Assembly: GCF_013359685.1 (NCBI RefSeq)
Contig: NZ_JABFMV010000004.1
Coordinates: forward strand, 62,001-126,000
Reading direction: 5' to 3'
DNA length: 64,000 nucleotides
From: Leifsonia sp. C5G2
GTDB lineage: Bacteria > Actinomycetota > Actinomycetes > Actinomycetales > Microbacteriaceae
The notes beneath the pieces were generated by a model. It was not told the origin of the DNA, did not search any database, and was given only the letters and a program-made list of their open reading frames with translations. Shown piece by piece: positions 16,174 to 24,720 of this stretch. The position numbers and the translations under genes were made by a program. How positions within the stretch are numbered: position 1 is the stretch's first letter; each line of letters begins with the position of its first letter.

Positions 16174-16971
16174 GTGACGAGTCGCGACGAGATCGAATGC
16201 TGGCTGACCGACATGGACGGCGTGCTGGTGCACGAGAACCAGGCGCTCCCGGGCGCCTCCGATCTCATCCAGCAGTGGCGCGACCAGGGCACCCCGTTCC
16301 TGGTCCTCACCAACAACTCGATCTTCACGCCGCGCGACCTCGCCGCCCGGCTGAGGACCTCGGGCCTGGATGTGCCGGAGGAGTCGATCTGGACGTCCGC
16401 CCTCGCCACGGCGGACTTCCTCAAGTCGCAGATGCCCGGCGGCAGCGCGTACGTCATCGGCGAGGCGGGCCTGACGACCGCCCTGCACGAGGCGGGTTTC
16501 ATCATGACCGACACGAACCCGGACTATGTGGTCGTCGGAGAGACCCGCAGCTACTCGTTCGACGCGATCACCAAGGCGATCCGCCTGATCGGGAAGGGCG
16601 CGCGGTTCATCACCACCAACCCGGACGCGACCGGCCCGAGCGCCGAGGGTCCGCTGCCCGCGACGGGCGCGGTGACCGCCATGATCACCAAAGCGACCGG
16701 CCGCGACCCGTACGTGGTCGGCAAGCCGAACCCGATGATGTTCCGCTCCGCGATGAACCGCATCGGCGCGCACTCCGAGAACACCGCGATGATCGGCGAC
16801 CGGATGGACACCGACGTCGTCGCCGGGATCGAGGCCGGGCTGCACACCATCCTGGTGCTCACCGGCATCAGCGACCGCACCGAGATCGAGCGCTACCCGT
16901 TCCGCCCCGACGAGGTGCTCAACGGCGTGTACGAGCTGGTGTCGGCGGCGCCGATCGAGACGGAGCTCTGA
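16174..16971 (+). CDS. HAD-IIA family phosphatase, NagD-like
   Basis: This 265-residue phosphatase has nucleophile/acid pair Asp13 and Asp15 in LTDMDGVLV, a motif II Thr/Asn segment (LVLTNNS), the C2 cap domain in the middle, the motif III Lys in VVGKPNP, and motif IV IGDRMDTDV. HAD-IIA members dephosphorylate nucleotides, sugars, glycerol phosphate or aryl phosphates; the actual substrate is unknown. GTG start is supported by GAAAGGGG at 5 bases. It converges on the Septum_form gene with only 7 bases between stops. Confidence 0.85.
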   Translation: MTSRDEIECWLTDMDGVLVHENQALPGASDLIQQWRDQGTPFLVLTNNSIFTPRDLAARLRTSGLDVPEESIWTSALATADFLKSQMPGGSAYVIGEAGLTTALHEAGFIMTDTNPDYVVVGETRSYSFDAITKAIRLIGKGARFITTNPDATGPSAEGPLPATGAVTAMITKATGRDPYVVGKPNPMMFRSAMNRIGAHSENTAMIGDRMDTDVVAGIEAGLHTILVLTGISDRTEIERYPFRPDEVLNGVYELVSAAPIETEL

Positions 16972-16978
16972 GACCGGC

Positions 16979-19726
16979 TCAGCCCGTGGGGCCCGGGCCG
17001 GCGACGGACGAGGTGAGTGCCTCGCCGCCGGAGCGGTTGACGAAGCAGTAGTAGGAGCGCTGTCCGTCCTTCCACTGCTGCTCGGTGGCGGGGAACGACC
17101 CGACGACCTGCAGGTCCGGGTAGGCGGCGGCCGCGTTCAGGTCGACGACGCCGGAGGCGGTGCACAGGCCGGGGACCTGCGCGGCGAGCGCATCCGCACC
17201 GGGGTACGGCGCGGCCGGGTCGGCGGACAGCAGGTTCGTGTACACGAGCTGTGCGGCGTGCGGTGTCGCGCAGTCGACCACCGTGAACTCCTGCGCCCAC
17301 ACGGAGGTGAACGGCTGGACGCACTCCCCACCGCCGAGCGCATCCCACGGATGCGTCCCCGCGCCGACGGGAGCCGGCTTCGGCGTCACCGTGGCCACCG
17401 GGGTCGGGGTCGGCGTCGGCTTCGGGGTCGGCGTGGCCGAGGTGCTGGCAGCGGGGACCGGCTGCGCGGCGCCGAACAGCGACGGGATGCGGGTGCCGAG
17501 GGCGAACAGCCCGATCAGCACCAGCAGGACCGCCAGTCCGCCGGCCATCGAGAACAGGATGCGGTTGTTGCGCGAGCCCCAGAGGCCGGGAGCGGCCGGT
17601 GCGGCGGTCGGGCCGGCAGCGGCCGACGGCGAGGTGGAGGCCGTGACGGGGGTGGACGGCTGCGCGGCGGTGGGGGCCGCGCTCGCAGCGGCGCCGGTGG
17701 CGGCGGCGCCGGTGGCGGCGGCGCCGGTGGCGGCGGGCCAGACGGTCGCGGCGGTCGCCGCGGCCGCGGCGGAGTCGGCTGCCGGTCCGTCGGTGGCGGC
17801 GGCATCGTCGATGCCGTCCGCCTCGTCGGTGTCGGCCAGAGCGTCCGACGACGGGAGGTAGAACGGCACGGTGGGCGCGAGTTGGGGTCCCTCGAGGGCG
17901 GCCGCGGGCTCCTGCTCGGCCTCGTCGAGCGCCTCGTCGCGGGCCGCGGCCGCTGACTCGTCCTCGGTGTCAAGGGTGTCGGCCTCGGTGTCGGCGTCGG
18001 TGTCGTCAGTCGTAACCACGTCGCCGAACAGCTCGGCAAGTCCGTCCGACTCGTCGCCGTCGGCGGTCCCCTCCGCCGCGGCCGGAGCGAAGACTCCGCT
18101 CTCCGATGCCGCCGCGATGCTCGCGGCGTCGATCGGGCTGGTCGCCGGCGACGGCACGCCTCCCAGCGCGACCTCGGCCTCGGCCGCCGGGATCTCCGGC
18201 TCCGAGGGCAGCACTACCGGGAACGCCGCGGTGGGCGCAGGCTCGGGGGTCTGCTCGAAGGGCGCAGGCTCGAAGGTCAACGGTTCGGAGGGCGCAGGCT
18301 CGACCGGCCGCGTCGCCGCCTCCGGCTCGGACGGAAGGGAGTGCTCGGCCGGCAGCGTGGGCGGTTCCGGACGGCTCTCCGAGCGAAGCAGCGCATCCAG
18401 CTCCGGCGCAGCGGCGCGGTGGGCGGCCGTGTCCGTTGCGGGCTCGAACAGAGCCGCGGCGTCGATCGGCGGGAGCACCGGGTTCGTCGGAGGCTCGGGT
18501 TCGGCGGCGCGCCGGTCGAACCAGGGGTCCGGCTGGTGCGAACCCGCCCACTCGGTCGATGGCGGCTCGGCGGCGGGGCCGGGGCCGGGCGCCGGGGGCG
18601 TCGTGGGAGCAGGCGGCACGGCGCCTGGGACCAGCGGAATGATGCTCGTCGTGTCCCCGATGACGGAGCGGGCGGACGGTCCGCCCTCCTCCGGCGCGCC
18701 GAAGCCGAGCAGGGCAGCCAGGCCGTGTCCGCTCTCGTCGGCGTCGCCGGCGCTCGTCGGCGTGGACGGCGGATCGAAGATCGTGCGCGGCTGCTCCGGC
18801 TCCGCGGGCTGTGGCGGCTCCGCGGGCGGGATGACCCAGGACCCGGCGGCGATCGGTGTCTCGACGGTGGGAGGCTCCGGCTCGCCGGAGGGCGCGGCGG
18901 CCTCGGGCGACGGTTCGAACAGCGGTGAGCGGTACTCCGGCGCCGGGGTCGGCTCGACCTCAGGAACGGCGGCCGCGGCCGGTTCGTCCGGCAGCACTCG
19001 TCCGTCCTGCTCCGGACCTTCGGCGACGAGAGCGTCGAACACCGACCACGTCTCAGACGGCTGCTCCGCCGGCTGCTCGGCGCTCGGCCCCTGCGCCTCC
19101 GGCTCTGCGGCCGGCGTCTCCGGAATCGCGGGCGGAGTCTCCTGCGGCTCCGAGCCCTGGAACGACGCCCACGCGGCAGCCTGCGCCTCCGCGGCAACGT
19201 CGTGGGCAGGCTCCGGGTTCTCTGCCGGCGCCACGTCCACCGGGGGCGCGTCGTCCGGCTCCGGCTCCGGCTCCGGTTCCACAAGAGGATCGGCGCCCTC
19301 GCCGGGAGTCAGGTTCCAGTTGAAGGCGACCGGGAACTCCGTCTCCGTCTCGGTCGCGGCGGCGACTGGGGCGGCGACAGGTTCCTCCGGCACGACAGTA
19401 CTGCCCAGCAGTTCGTCGAACGCGGCCGGTTCGCTGGTCGCGACGTCGTCGGAAGCCGCCGATGGCACCTCCTCGGAGGTGGGCACCTCATCCTGCGCCA
19501 CGGTCGGCTCCTCAGCCGCCTCAGCCGCCTCAGCCGTCTCGGCCCAGCCGGTCCCGGCATCCCGCTCGGCCGACCGCCGCCCGACGCGGCGGCCGCCCGT
19601 CAGCTGCTGCAGCAGCCACTCGGAGCTGCCGAATTCCGGCTGTTGCGCGTCCGCATCGGGCCCCGGCTCACCGGCGCCGCCGGCACGGCCGTGGTCTGCT
19701 GCGCCCCTCCCGCGCTCGTCGGACAC
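16979..19726 (-). CDS. Very long Pro/Ala/Glu-rich membrane protein with C-terminal Septum_form domain
   Basis: This 915-residue protein has about 700 cytosolic residues of low-complexity Pro/Ala/Glu/Thr sequence, with repeated short phrases such as EPEPEP. One membrane segment follows near residue 730 (RILFSMAGGLAVLLVLIGLFAL), then a Pro/Thr wall-spanning linker (TPTPKPTPTPTP), then an outer domain of about 150 residues with GECVQP, VVDCATPHAAQ, LCTAS and YYCFV, the Cys pattern of the Septum_form family. Three copies of a 15-base unit (17691-17735) encode AATGA repeats. The GTG start shares its G with the pyrE stop (TAGTG), so it is co-translated with pyrE. Envelope or division function is suggested only by the domain name. 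Confidence 0.78.
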   Translation of the reverse strand: MSDERGRGAADHGRAGGAGEPGPDADAQQPEFGSSEWLLQQLTGGRRVGRRSAERDAGTGWAETAEAAEAAEEPTVAQDEVPTSEEVPSAASDDVATSEPAAFDELLGSTVVPEEPVAAPVAAATETETEFPVAFNWNLTPGEGADPLVEPEPEPEPDDAPPVDVAPAENPEPAHDVAAEAQAAAWASFQGSEPQETPPAIPETPAAEPEAQGPSAEQPAEQPSETWSVFDALVAEGPEQDGRVLPDEPAAAAVPEVEPTPAPEYRSPLFEPSPEAAAPSGEPEPPTVETPIAAGSWVIPPAEPPQPAEPEQPRTIFDPPSTPTSAGDADESGHGLAALLGFGAPEEGGPSARSVIGDTTSIIPLVPGAVPPAPTTPPAPGPGPAAEPPSTEWAGSHQPDPWFDRRAAEPEPPTNPVLPPIDAAALFEPATDTAAHRAAAPELDALLRSESRPEPPTLPAEHSLPSEPEAATRPVEPAPSEPLTFEPAPFEQTPEPAPTAAFPVVLPSEPEIPAAEAEVALGGVPSPATSPIDAASIAAASESGVFAPAAAEGTADGDESDGLAELFGDVVTTDDTDADTEADTLDTEDESAAAARDEALDEAEQEPAAALEGPQLAPTVPFYLPSSDALADTDEADGIDDAAATDGPAADSAAAAATAATVWPAATGAAATGAAATGAAASAAPTAAQPSTPVTASTSPSAAAGPTAAPAAPGLWGSRNNRILFSMAGGLAVLLVLIGLFALGTRIPSLFGAAQPVPAASTSATPTPKPTPTPTPVATVTPKPAPVGAGTHPWDALGGGECVQPFTSVWAQEFTVVDCATPHAAQLVYTNLLSADPAAPYPGADALAAQVPGLCTASGVVDLNAAAAYPDLQVVGSFPATEQQWKDGQRSYYCFVNRSGGEALTSSVAGPGPTG
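17691..17735. repeat. Three tandem copies of a 15-bp unit inside the Septum_form gene
   Basis: The unit GGCGGCGGCGCCGGT is repeated exactly and encodes repeating Ala-Ala-Thr-Gly-Ala. It is in frame, so copy-number changes would only lengthen the disordered cytosolic region. Confidence 0.6.
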
Positions 19727-20280
19727 TAGGCCAGCCCCAGGTCCTTCAGGCCGATCGCGGCGAAGTAGGGGTAGCCCGCGGCCTCGATGGCCTCGCGTGC
19801 GCCGGTGTCGCGGTCGACGACCACCGCGACGGCCGCGATCTCGGCGCCGACCTTCTTCAGAGCCTCCGCGGCCTTGAGCGGCGAGCCGCCGGTGGTGGAG
19901 GTGTCTTCGAGCACGATGACGCGCTTGCCCTCGAGGTCGGGCCCTTCGACCTGCTTGCCGCGGCCGTGGTCCTTCGGCTCCTTGCGCACGACGAAGGCGT
20001 CGTACTCGAGGCCCTGGGCGGCGCCCTGGTGCAGGATCGCCGCGGCGACCGGGTCGGCGCCCATCGTCATGCCGCCGACCGCGAAGACGTCGGGGATGTC
20101 ACGGATGAGGTCGATCATCACGCGACCGATGAGCGGCGCGACGCGGTGATCGAGGCTGACCTTGCGCAGATCGACGTAGTAGCTCGCCTTCTTGCCGCTG
20201 GTGAGCGTGAAGTCGCCGTGGAAGACGGCCTCGGCGGCGATGTAGTCGATGAGCTGCTGTCGTGTGTCGGTCACATCCAC
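19726..20280 (-). CDS. pyrE: Orotate phosphoribosyltransferase
   Basis: This 184-residue enzyme transfers the phosphoribosyl group from PRPP to orotate, giving OMP in pyrimidine synthesis. The PRPP-binding motif is VIVLEDTSTTGGS (about 118-130), with Asp replaced in one position compared with the usual VEDVITTGGS. The early LTSGKKASYYVDLRK is the orotate/PRPP strand. Two GTG codons (20280 and 20274) could start translation. Its last base overlaps the start codon of the downstream Septum_form gene. Confidence 0.95.
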   Translation of the reverse strand: MDVTDTRQQLIDYIAAEAVFHGDFTLTSGKKASYYVDLRKVSLDHRVAPLIGRVMIDLIRDIPDVFAVGGMTMGADPVAAAILHQGAAQGLEYDAFVVRKEPKDHGRGKQVEGPDLEGKRVIVLEDTSTTGGSPLKAAEALKKVGAEIAAVAVVVDRDTGAREAIEAAGYPYFAAIGLKDLGLA

Positions 20281-20378
20281 GATTCTAGAGGGGAACCCGC
20301 CGGTGACCGGGAGTTGTCCACAGGCGGTGGGCCGTCCACGAACGCCTCGCCGGCTCGGATGACGTCGGCGGCGGCCGA

Positions 20379-20384
20379 TACGAT
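20379..20384 (+). promoter_or_regulatory. Leaderless-type -10 (TACGAT)
   Basis: The hexamer lies 6 bases before ATG 20391 of xthA. Confidence 0.5.
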
Positions 20385-20390
20385 CGGGGC

Positions 20391-21239
20391 ATGCGCGTCG
20401 CCACCTGGAATGTGAACTCGATCCGCACCCGCGTGACCCGGGTGGTCGATTGGATGGTCCGCGAAGACGTCGATGTCCTGGCGATGCAGGAGATCAAATG
20501 CAAGCCGGAACAGTTCCCCTACGCCGCGTTCGAGGAGGCCGGGTACGAGGTCGTGCTGCACGGCCTCAACCAGTGGAACGGTGTCGCGATCGCCAGCCGC
20601 CTCCCCCTCGAAGACGTCGAGATCGGCTTCCCCGACATGCCCGGCTTCCTGAAGGACCACGACGGCCCCGACCTTCCAAAGGAGGCGCGGGCGATCGGCG
20701 CGACGGTCGAGGGCCTGCGGCTCTGGAGCCTGTACGTGCCGAACGGCCGCGCCCTGGCCGACCCGCACTACGTCTACAAGCTCGACTGGCTCGCGGCGCT
20801 CGCGGCCGACACCCAGCGCTGGCTCGCCGACGATCCGGGCCTCCAGCTCGCTCTCATGGGCGACTGGAACGTCGCCCCGCTCGACTCCGACGTCGGCGAC
20901 CCCAGCCTGGTCCCCGGCCTCTCGACCCACATCTCGCCGCCGGAGCGCACGGCCTTCGCCGCCTTCGAGAAAGCCGGCCTCACCGACGTCGTCCGCCCGA
21001 TCGTCCCCGACGGCTACACGTACTGGGACTACAAGCAGCTGCGCTTCCCGCGCAACGAGGGCCTCCGGATCGACTTCATCCTCGGCTCCCGTGCGTTCGC
21101 CGACCGGGTCGTGGATGCGAGCATCCACCGCAACGAGCGCAAGGGCGACGCCCCCAGCGACCACGTCCCCGTTCTCGTCGAGCTCGCGCAGCCGGCCGGC
21201 GACGAGGACGACGACGACCGTCCCATGATCTTCGGCTGA
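20391..21239 (+). CDS. xthA: Exodeoxyribonuclease III / AP endonuclease
   Basis: This 282-residue Mg-dependent exonuclease and AP endonuclease acts in base excision repair. Motifs in order: ATWNVNSIR (4-12), MQEIK (32-36, metal-binding Glu34), NGVAI, GDWNVAPLDSDV and the C-terminal SDHVPV with the catalytic His. Length and spacing are normal for the ExoIII/Xth group. A small membrane-protein gene follows after 42 bases that contain short tandem repeats of GACGCAGCGAG and GAGAC. Confidence 0.92.
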   Translation: MRVATWNVNSIRTRVTRVVDWMVREDVDVLAMQEIKCKPEQFPYAAFEEAGYEVVLHGLNQWNGVAIASRLPLEDVEIGFPDMPGFLKDHDGPDLPKEARAIGATVEGLRLWSLYVPNGRALADPHYVYKLDWLAALAADTQRWLADDPGLQLALMGDWNVAPLDSDVGDPSLVPGLSTHISPPERTAFAAFEKAGLTDVVRPIVPDGYTYWDYKQLRFPRNEGLRIDFILGSRAFADRVVDASIHRNERKGDAPSDHVPVLVELAQPAGDEDDDDRPMIFG

Positions 21240-21281
21240 GACGCAGCGAGCAGACGCAGCGAGAGGAGACGAGACGAGACG

Positions 21282-21668
21282 ATGACGACCCCGCCGCCCG
21301 GTTACGCACCGCCGCCCGCTCCGCGCCGTCCCGTCGAGGTGTGGGACCTCGTCACCACGATCGTCCTCCTGGTGATCGGCGGGGCGATCACCATCGGCCT
21401 GACCTTCTTCGCGTTCTTCCTCGTCTTCGCGAGCGACCCGTGCGGCGCCTCGACCGTGTGCGACACCGGCCGGATGAGCGCAGGCTTCTTCGTCGCGCTC
21501 CTCGGCCCTGGCGCGGTCGCCGTGGCGACCACCATCGTCGCGGTCGTGCTGCTCGTGCGCAGGCGGATCGCGTTCTGGGTGCCGCTCGCAGGCATCGTGC
21601 TCGCGGTCGGCGTGTGGATCGGCGGCGCCGCGCTCGTGATCTCCGGCGTCCCCGGCGCCTCGCTCTGA
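21282..21668 (+). CDS. Small membrane protein, hypothetical
   Basis: This 128-residue protein has a Pro-rich cytosolic N-terminus (PPPGYAPPPAPRRP) and three hydrophobic segments: about 22-50, 64-87 and 94-122. The first loop has two Cys residues (DPCGASTVC) that could form a disulfide outside the cell. The layout resembles the many small DUF4190/DUF6264-like actinobacterial membrane proteins but I cannot assign a family. ATG follows GAGAGGAG at some distance, within a run of GAGAC repeats. Confidence 0.65.
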   Translation: MTTPPPGYAPPPAPRRPVEVWDLVTTIVLLVIGGAITIGLTFFAFFLVFASDPCGASTVCDTGRMSAGFFVALLGPGAVAVATTIVAVVLLVRRRIAFWVPLAGIVLAVGVWIGGAALVISGVPGASL

Positions 21669-21683
21669 CGCTCCCGAGGCACG

Positions 21684-21723
21684 GCTGGGCCGCTTTCGTT
21701 ACGTAGCGTTTCAGCGGCCCAGC
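21684..21723 (+). terminator. Hairpin terminator candidate
   Basis: GCTGGGCCGCT (21684-21694) and its complement (21713-21723) form an 11-base stem with an 18-base loop, 15 bases after the stop of the small membrane protein. Confidence 0.65.
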
Positions 21724-21743
21724 GGGCGGGCGCCGCCCCTCGG

Positions 21744-21749
21744 TAGCGT
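21744..21749 (+). promoter_or_regulatory. -10 candidate (TAGCGT) of the ssu-like operon
   Basis: The hexamer lies 9 bases before ATG 21759, implying a leader of only a few bases. Confidence 0.4.
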
Positions 21750-21758
21750 CGGAGCACC

Positions 21759-22616
21759 ATGACCGCCGCTCCGTCCTCCGCCTTCCCCGTCGCCTTCGAC
21801 GGCGTCGGGCGCGCCTTCGAGGTACGGGACACGCGCGACACGCGGTCCGCCGAGCGGCAGCGCGTGGTGCTGCGCGACGTGTCCCTCCGCATCGCGCCGG
21901 GCGAGGTCGTCGCGATCCTCGGCCCGAGCGGCTGCGGCAAGTCGACGCTGTTGCGCATCGCGGGCGGACTCGACACCCCCACGGGCGGCGCCGCCCTGAT
22001 CGACGGCACCCCGGTCGCCGGCGTGGATGCGCGCTGCGCGGTCGGCTTCCAGGAGCCGCGCCTGCTCCCGTGGCGCTCGCTCGCCGACAACGTCGCGCTC
22101 GGACTCCCCCGCGGCCTCGACCGCGCCGCTGGCCGAGAGCGCGTCGCCCGGCTGCTCGACCTCGTCGGGCTCACCGCCTCTGCGGCCCTCCGGCCGCGCG
22201 AGGTCTCCGGCGGCATGGCGCAGCGCGCCTCCCTCGCCCGGGCTCTCGCCCGCAATCCCGGCGTCCTGCTGCTCGACGAGCCGTTCGGCGCCCTCGACGC
22301 GCTCACCCGGCTCCGCATGCAGGACCTCCTGCTCGACGTCCACGCGGCCGCGCCCACCACGATCCTGCTCGTCACCCACGACGTCGACGAGGCCCTGCAG
22401 CTCGCCGACCGCGTCGTCCTGCTCGGCACCGAGCCGGGGCGCGACGGCTCCACGATCCGCAGCGTCACCACCGTTCCCGGCGCTCGTCCGCGCGATCGCG
22501 GCTCGGCGGAGCTCGCCGCGCTGCGCGCGGACCTGCTCGACGGCCTGGGCATCGACCGCCACGGCCGCGCCCACGGCGAGCACCGCACCACCGCACTCCC
22601 CGTCTTCCCGTACTGA
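21759..22616 (+). CDS. Sulfonate/nitrate/taurine-type ABC transporter ATP-binding protein
   Basis: This 285-residue ATPase has Walker A GPSGCGKS (55-62), Q-loop GFQEPRLLPW, signature VSGGM, Walker B LLLDEPFGALD and VTHDVDEAL. The FQEPRLLPW and DEPFGALD strings are diagnostic of the SsuB/TauB/NrtD group. It opens a three-gene operon with a periplasmic-binding lipoprotein and a permease, all on the plus strand. The substrate is probably a small organosulfur or related oxyanion compound; no sulfonate monooxygenase lies beside it, so the specificity is open. Confidence 0.85.
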   Translation: MTAAPSSAFPVAFDGVGRAFEVRDTRDTRSAERQRVVLRDVSLRIAPGEVVAILGPSGCGKSTLLRIAGGLDTPTGGAALIDGTPVAGVDARCAVGFQEPRLLPWRSLADNVALGLPRGLDRAAGRERVARLLDLVGLTASAALRPREVSGGMAQRASLARALARNPGVLLLDEPFGALDALTRLRMQDLLLDVHAAAPTTILLVTHDVDEALQLADRVVLLGTEPGRDGSTIRSVTTVPGARPRDRGSAELAALRADLLDGLGIDRHGRAHGEHRTTALPVFPY

Positions 22617-22647
22617 AACCCCTACGCACAGCGACCCGAGAGGCATC

Positions 22648-23685
22648 ATGCGCCGCACATCCACCATCCTGACCGCCGCCGCGGCCATCGCCGCGGCCAC
22701 GAGCCTCCTGCTGACCGGCTGCGTCGCCGGCGAGGGGGCCGCAGCCGGCTCGGAGAGCACCGCCGGCGTCACCAAGGGCGGGACGCTCAACATCGACTTC
22801 GCCACCTACAACCCGCTGAGCCTCGTCATCAAGAAGGAGGGATGGCTGGAGAAGGCGCTGAAGAAGCAGGACATCACGGTCAACTGGGTGCAGTCCGCCG
22901 GCTCGAACAAGGCCAACGAGGCCCTGCGCTCCGGTGCCATCGACGTCGGCTCCACCGCCGGCTCGGCCGCGCTGCTCGCCCGTTCCAACGGCTCCGCGAT
23001 CAAGACGATCGACATCTACTCGCAGCCGGAGTGGTCGGCGATCGTCGTCGGACCGAACTCCCCGATCACCTCGGTGAAGGAGCTCAAGGGCAAGCAGGTC
23101 GCCGCCACCAAGGGCACCGACCCGTACTTCTTCCTGCTGCAGTCGCTGGAGGCCAACGGCCTGTCCGCCAGCGACGTCACCATCCAGAACCTGCAGCACG
23201 CGGACGGCTGGGCCGCCCTGCAGAACGGCTCGGTGGACGCCTGGAGCGGCCTCGACCCGATCATGGCGAACGCCGAGAAGTCGGGCGCGAAGCTCATCTA
23301 CCGCAACGTGAAGTTCAACACCTACGGCTTCCTGAACGCGACCGAGTCGTTCTTGTCGTCGAAGCCGGACGTGGCTCAGACCGTCGTGAACACCTACGAG
23401 TACGCGCGGGCCTGGGCGCAGAAGCACCCCGACGAGACGGCGAAGATCCTCTCCGACGTCGCCGGCATCGACCCGGCCGTCGCCACCACGGTCATCACCG
23501 AGCGCACCAACCTGGACGTCTCCAACGTGCCGGGGAAGGCGCAGCTGGCCGTTCTGAAGAAGGTCGGCCCGATCTTCGTCCAGTCGGGCGACGTCCGCTC
23601 GCAGGCCGACATCGACAAGGCGCTCGACACGCTGCTCGACCCGGCGTTCGCCACGAAGGCCGACCCGAGCGCCATCGGGGGCTGA
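22648..23685 (+). CDS. Aliphatic sulfonate-type substrate-binding lipoprotein
   Basis: This 345-residue lipoprotein has the signal peptide MRRTSTILTA... and lipobox LLTGC with Cys25, so it is anchored to the outer face of the membrane. The mature part is an SsuA/TauA-type binding protein: GTLNIDFATYNPLSLVIKKEGWLEKAL starts the first lobe, and TKGTDPYFFLLQSL and GWAALQNGSVDAWSGLDPI are typical of the sulfonate group. The ATG is preceded by GAGAGG. It sits between the ATPase and permease genes of the same operon. Confidence 0.86.
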   Translation: MRRTSTILTAAAAIAAATSLLLTGCVAGEGAAAGSESTAGVTKGGTLNIDFATYNPLSLVIKKEGWLEKALKKQDITVNWVQSAGSNKANEALRSGAIDVGSTAGSAALLARSNGSAIKTIDIYSQPEWSAIVVGPNSPITSVKELKGKQVAATKGTDPYFFLLQSLEANGLSASDVTIQNLQHADGWAALQNGSVDAWSGLDPIMANAEKSGAKLIYRNVKFNTYGFLNATESFLSSKPDVAQTVVNTYEYARAWAQKHPDETAKILSDVAGIDPAVATTVITERTNLDVSNVPGKAQLAVLKKVGPIFVQSGDVRSQADIDKALDTLLDPAFATKADPSAIGG

Positions 23686-23693
23686 CGGAGACC

Positions 23694-24584
23694 ATGACGA
23701 CGAGCAACGCGCCGGGAGGCGACGGCCCGCTGATTTACGTCGGCGGCACCGGGCTGGCCGGTGGAGGCGGCACCTCGGTCGCCCGCGAGCGGCCGCGCCC
23801 GGAGCCGCCGGGCTCCCGCATCCCGCGGGCCTCCCGCCGCTGGGTGCGGATCGCCGCGGGATTCCTCATCCCCGTGATCCTCCTCGTCGCCTGGCAGCTC
23901 GCCGCGACCTCCGGCGCGTTCACGTCGTCGCAGCTGCCGACACCCGCGATGGTGTGGGAGGCGGCGGTCGACCTGGCCCAGCGCGGGCTGCTCGGGCAGT
24001 ACGTCGCGATCTCGACCCAGCGCGTGCTGATCGGTTTCGCCATCGGCGCGGCGCTCGGCCTGCTGCTGGGGGCGCTGGTCGGGCTGTCGCGCTGGTCGGA
24101 CATCCTGTTCAGCCCGACCCTCGCCGCCATCCGTGCCGTGCCGTCGCTCGCCTGGGTGCCGCTGCTGATCCTGTGGTTCAAGATCGGCGAGGACTCCAAG
24201 ATCATCCTGATCGCCATCGGCGCGTTCTTCCCCGTCTACACGACCGTCGCCGCGGCCCTCAAGCACGTCGACCGGCACCTGGTGGAGGCGGGGCGCGCGT
24301 TCGGCCTGAACGGCGTGCGCCTGTTCACCACGGTGCAGCTTCCCGCCGTGCTGCCGTCGGTCATCTCCGGCCTCCGGCTGGCGCTCGCCCAGGCGTGGCT
24401 GTTCCTCGTCGCCGCCGAGCTGATCGCGTCGTCGATGGGGCTCGGCTTCCTGCTGAGCGACTCGCAGAACAACGGCCGAACCGACCGCCTCTTCCTCGCG
24501 ATCATCCTCCTGGCCGTGCTCGGCAAGATCACGGACTCGCTGCTCGGCCTGTTCGAGCGCTGGGCGGCCCGGCGCTGGGCGTGA
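23694..24584 (+). CDS. ABC transporter permease, SsuC-like
   Basis: This 296-residue permease has an unusual 50-residue Gly/Pro/Arg-rich cytosolic N-terminus before the first membrane segment (about 53-73). Five more membrane segments follow, with the EAA coupling motif VEAGRAFGLNGVRLFTTVQLPAVLPSVISGLR. That motif is typical of SsuC/TauC permeases. The start ATG lies 8 bases after the stop of the binding-protein gene. The operon seems to end here. Confidence 0.84.
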   Translation: MTTSNAPGGDGPLIYVGGTGLAGGGGTSVARERPRPEPPGSRIPRASRRWVRIAAGFLIPVILLVAWQLAATSGAFTSSQLPTPAMVWEAAVDLAQRGLLGQYVAISTQRVLIGFAIGAALGLLLGALVGLSRWSDILFSPTLAAIRAVPSLAWVPLLILWFKIGEDSKIILIAIGAFFPVYTTVAAALKHVDRHLVEAGRAFGLNGVRLFTTVQLPAVLPSVISGLRLALAQAWLFLVAAELIASSMGLGFLLSDSQNNGRTDRLFLAIILLAVLGKITDSLLGLFERWAARRWA

Positions 24585-24673
24585 GCACGCCGTAGCGCGG
24601 GCAGGGTCGTTGGGCTTTCCACGATCCGGCTGAGAAATCCATCCCCTACTCCCCCCGCCCTACCCGGCCTAGC

Positions 24674-24720
24674 GTCGGCTCCGATCGCGAAGAACGAGAA
24701 GTACAGCGAAAGGAGCCGAC
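24674..24720 (+). promoter_or_regulatory. Hairpin that would mask the ribosome-binding site of the SRPBCC gene
   Basis: GTCGGCTCC (24674-24682) is the exact complement of GGAGCCGAC (24712-24720), which contains the GGAG Shine-Dalgarno and ends directly before ATG 24721. If the transcript begins upstream of 24674, translation would be blocked by a 9-base stem. If it starts from the TAGCGT-like hexamer at 24670-24675, the left arm is mostly not transcribed and the repeat is incidental or a DNA operator. Confidence 0.4.

Noticed and set aside
17871-19877. Ser/Gly-rich plus-strand frame opposite the Septum_form gene
   Set aside because: It mirrors the Pro/Ala/Glu codons of the real gene; it has no start signal or domain.
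21241-21282. Short tandem repeats GACGCAGCGAG and GAGAC as a possible CRISPR or attachment site
   Set aside because: Only two or three copies of very short units with no spacers; more likely polymerase slippage in the leader.
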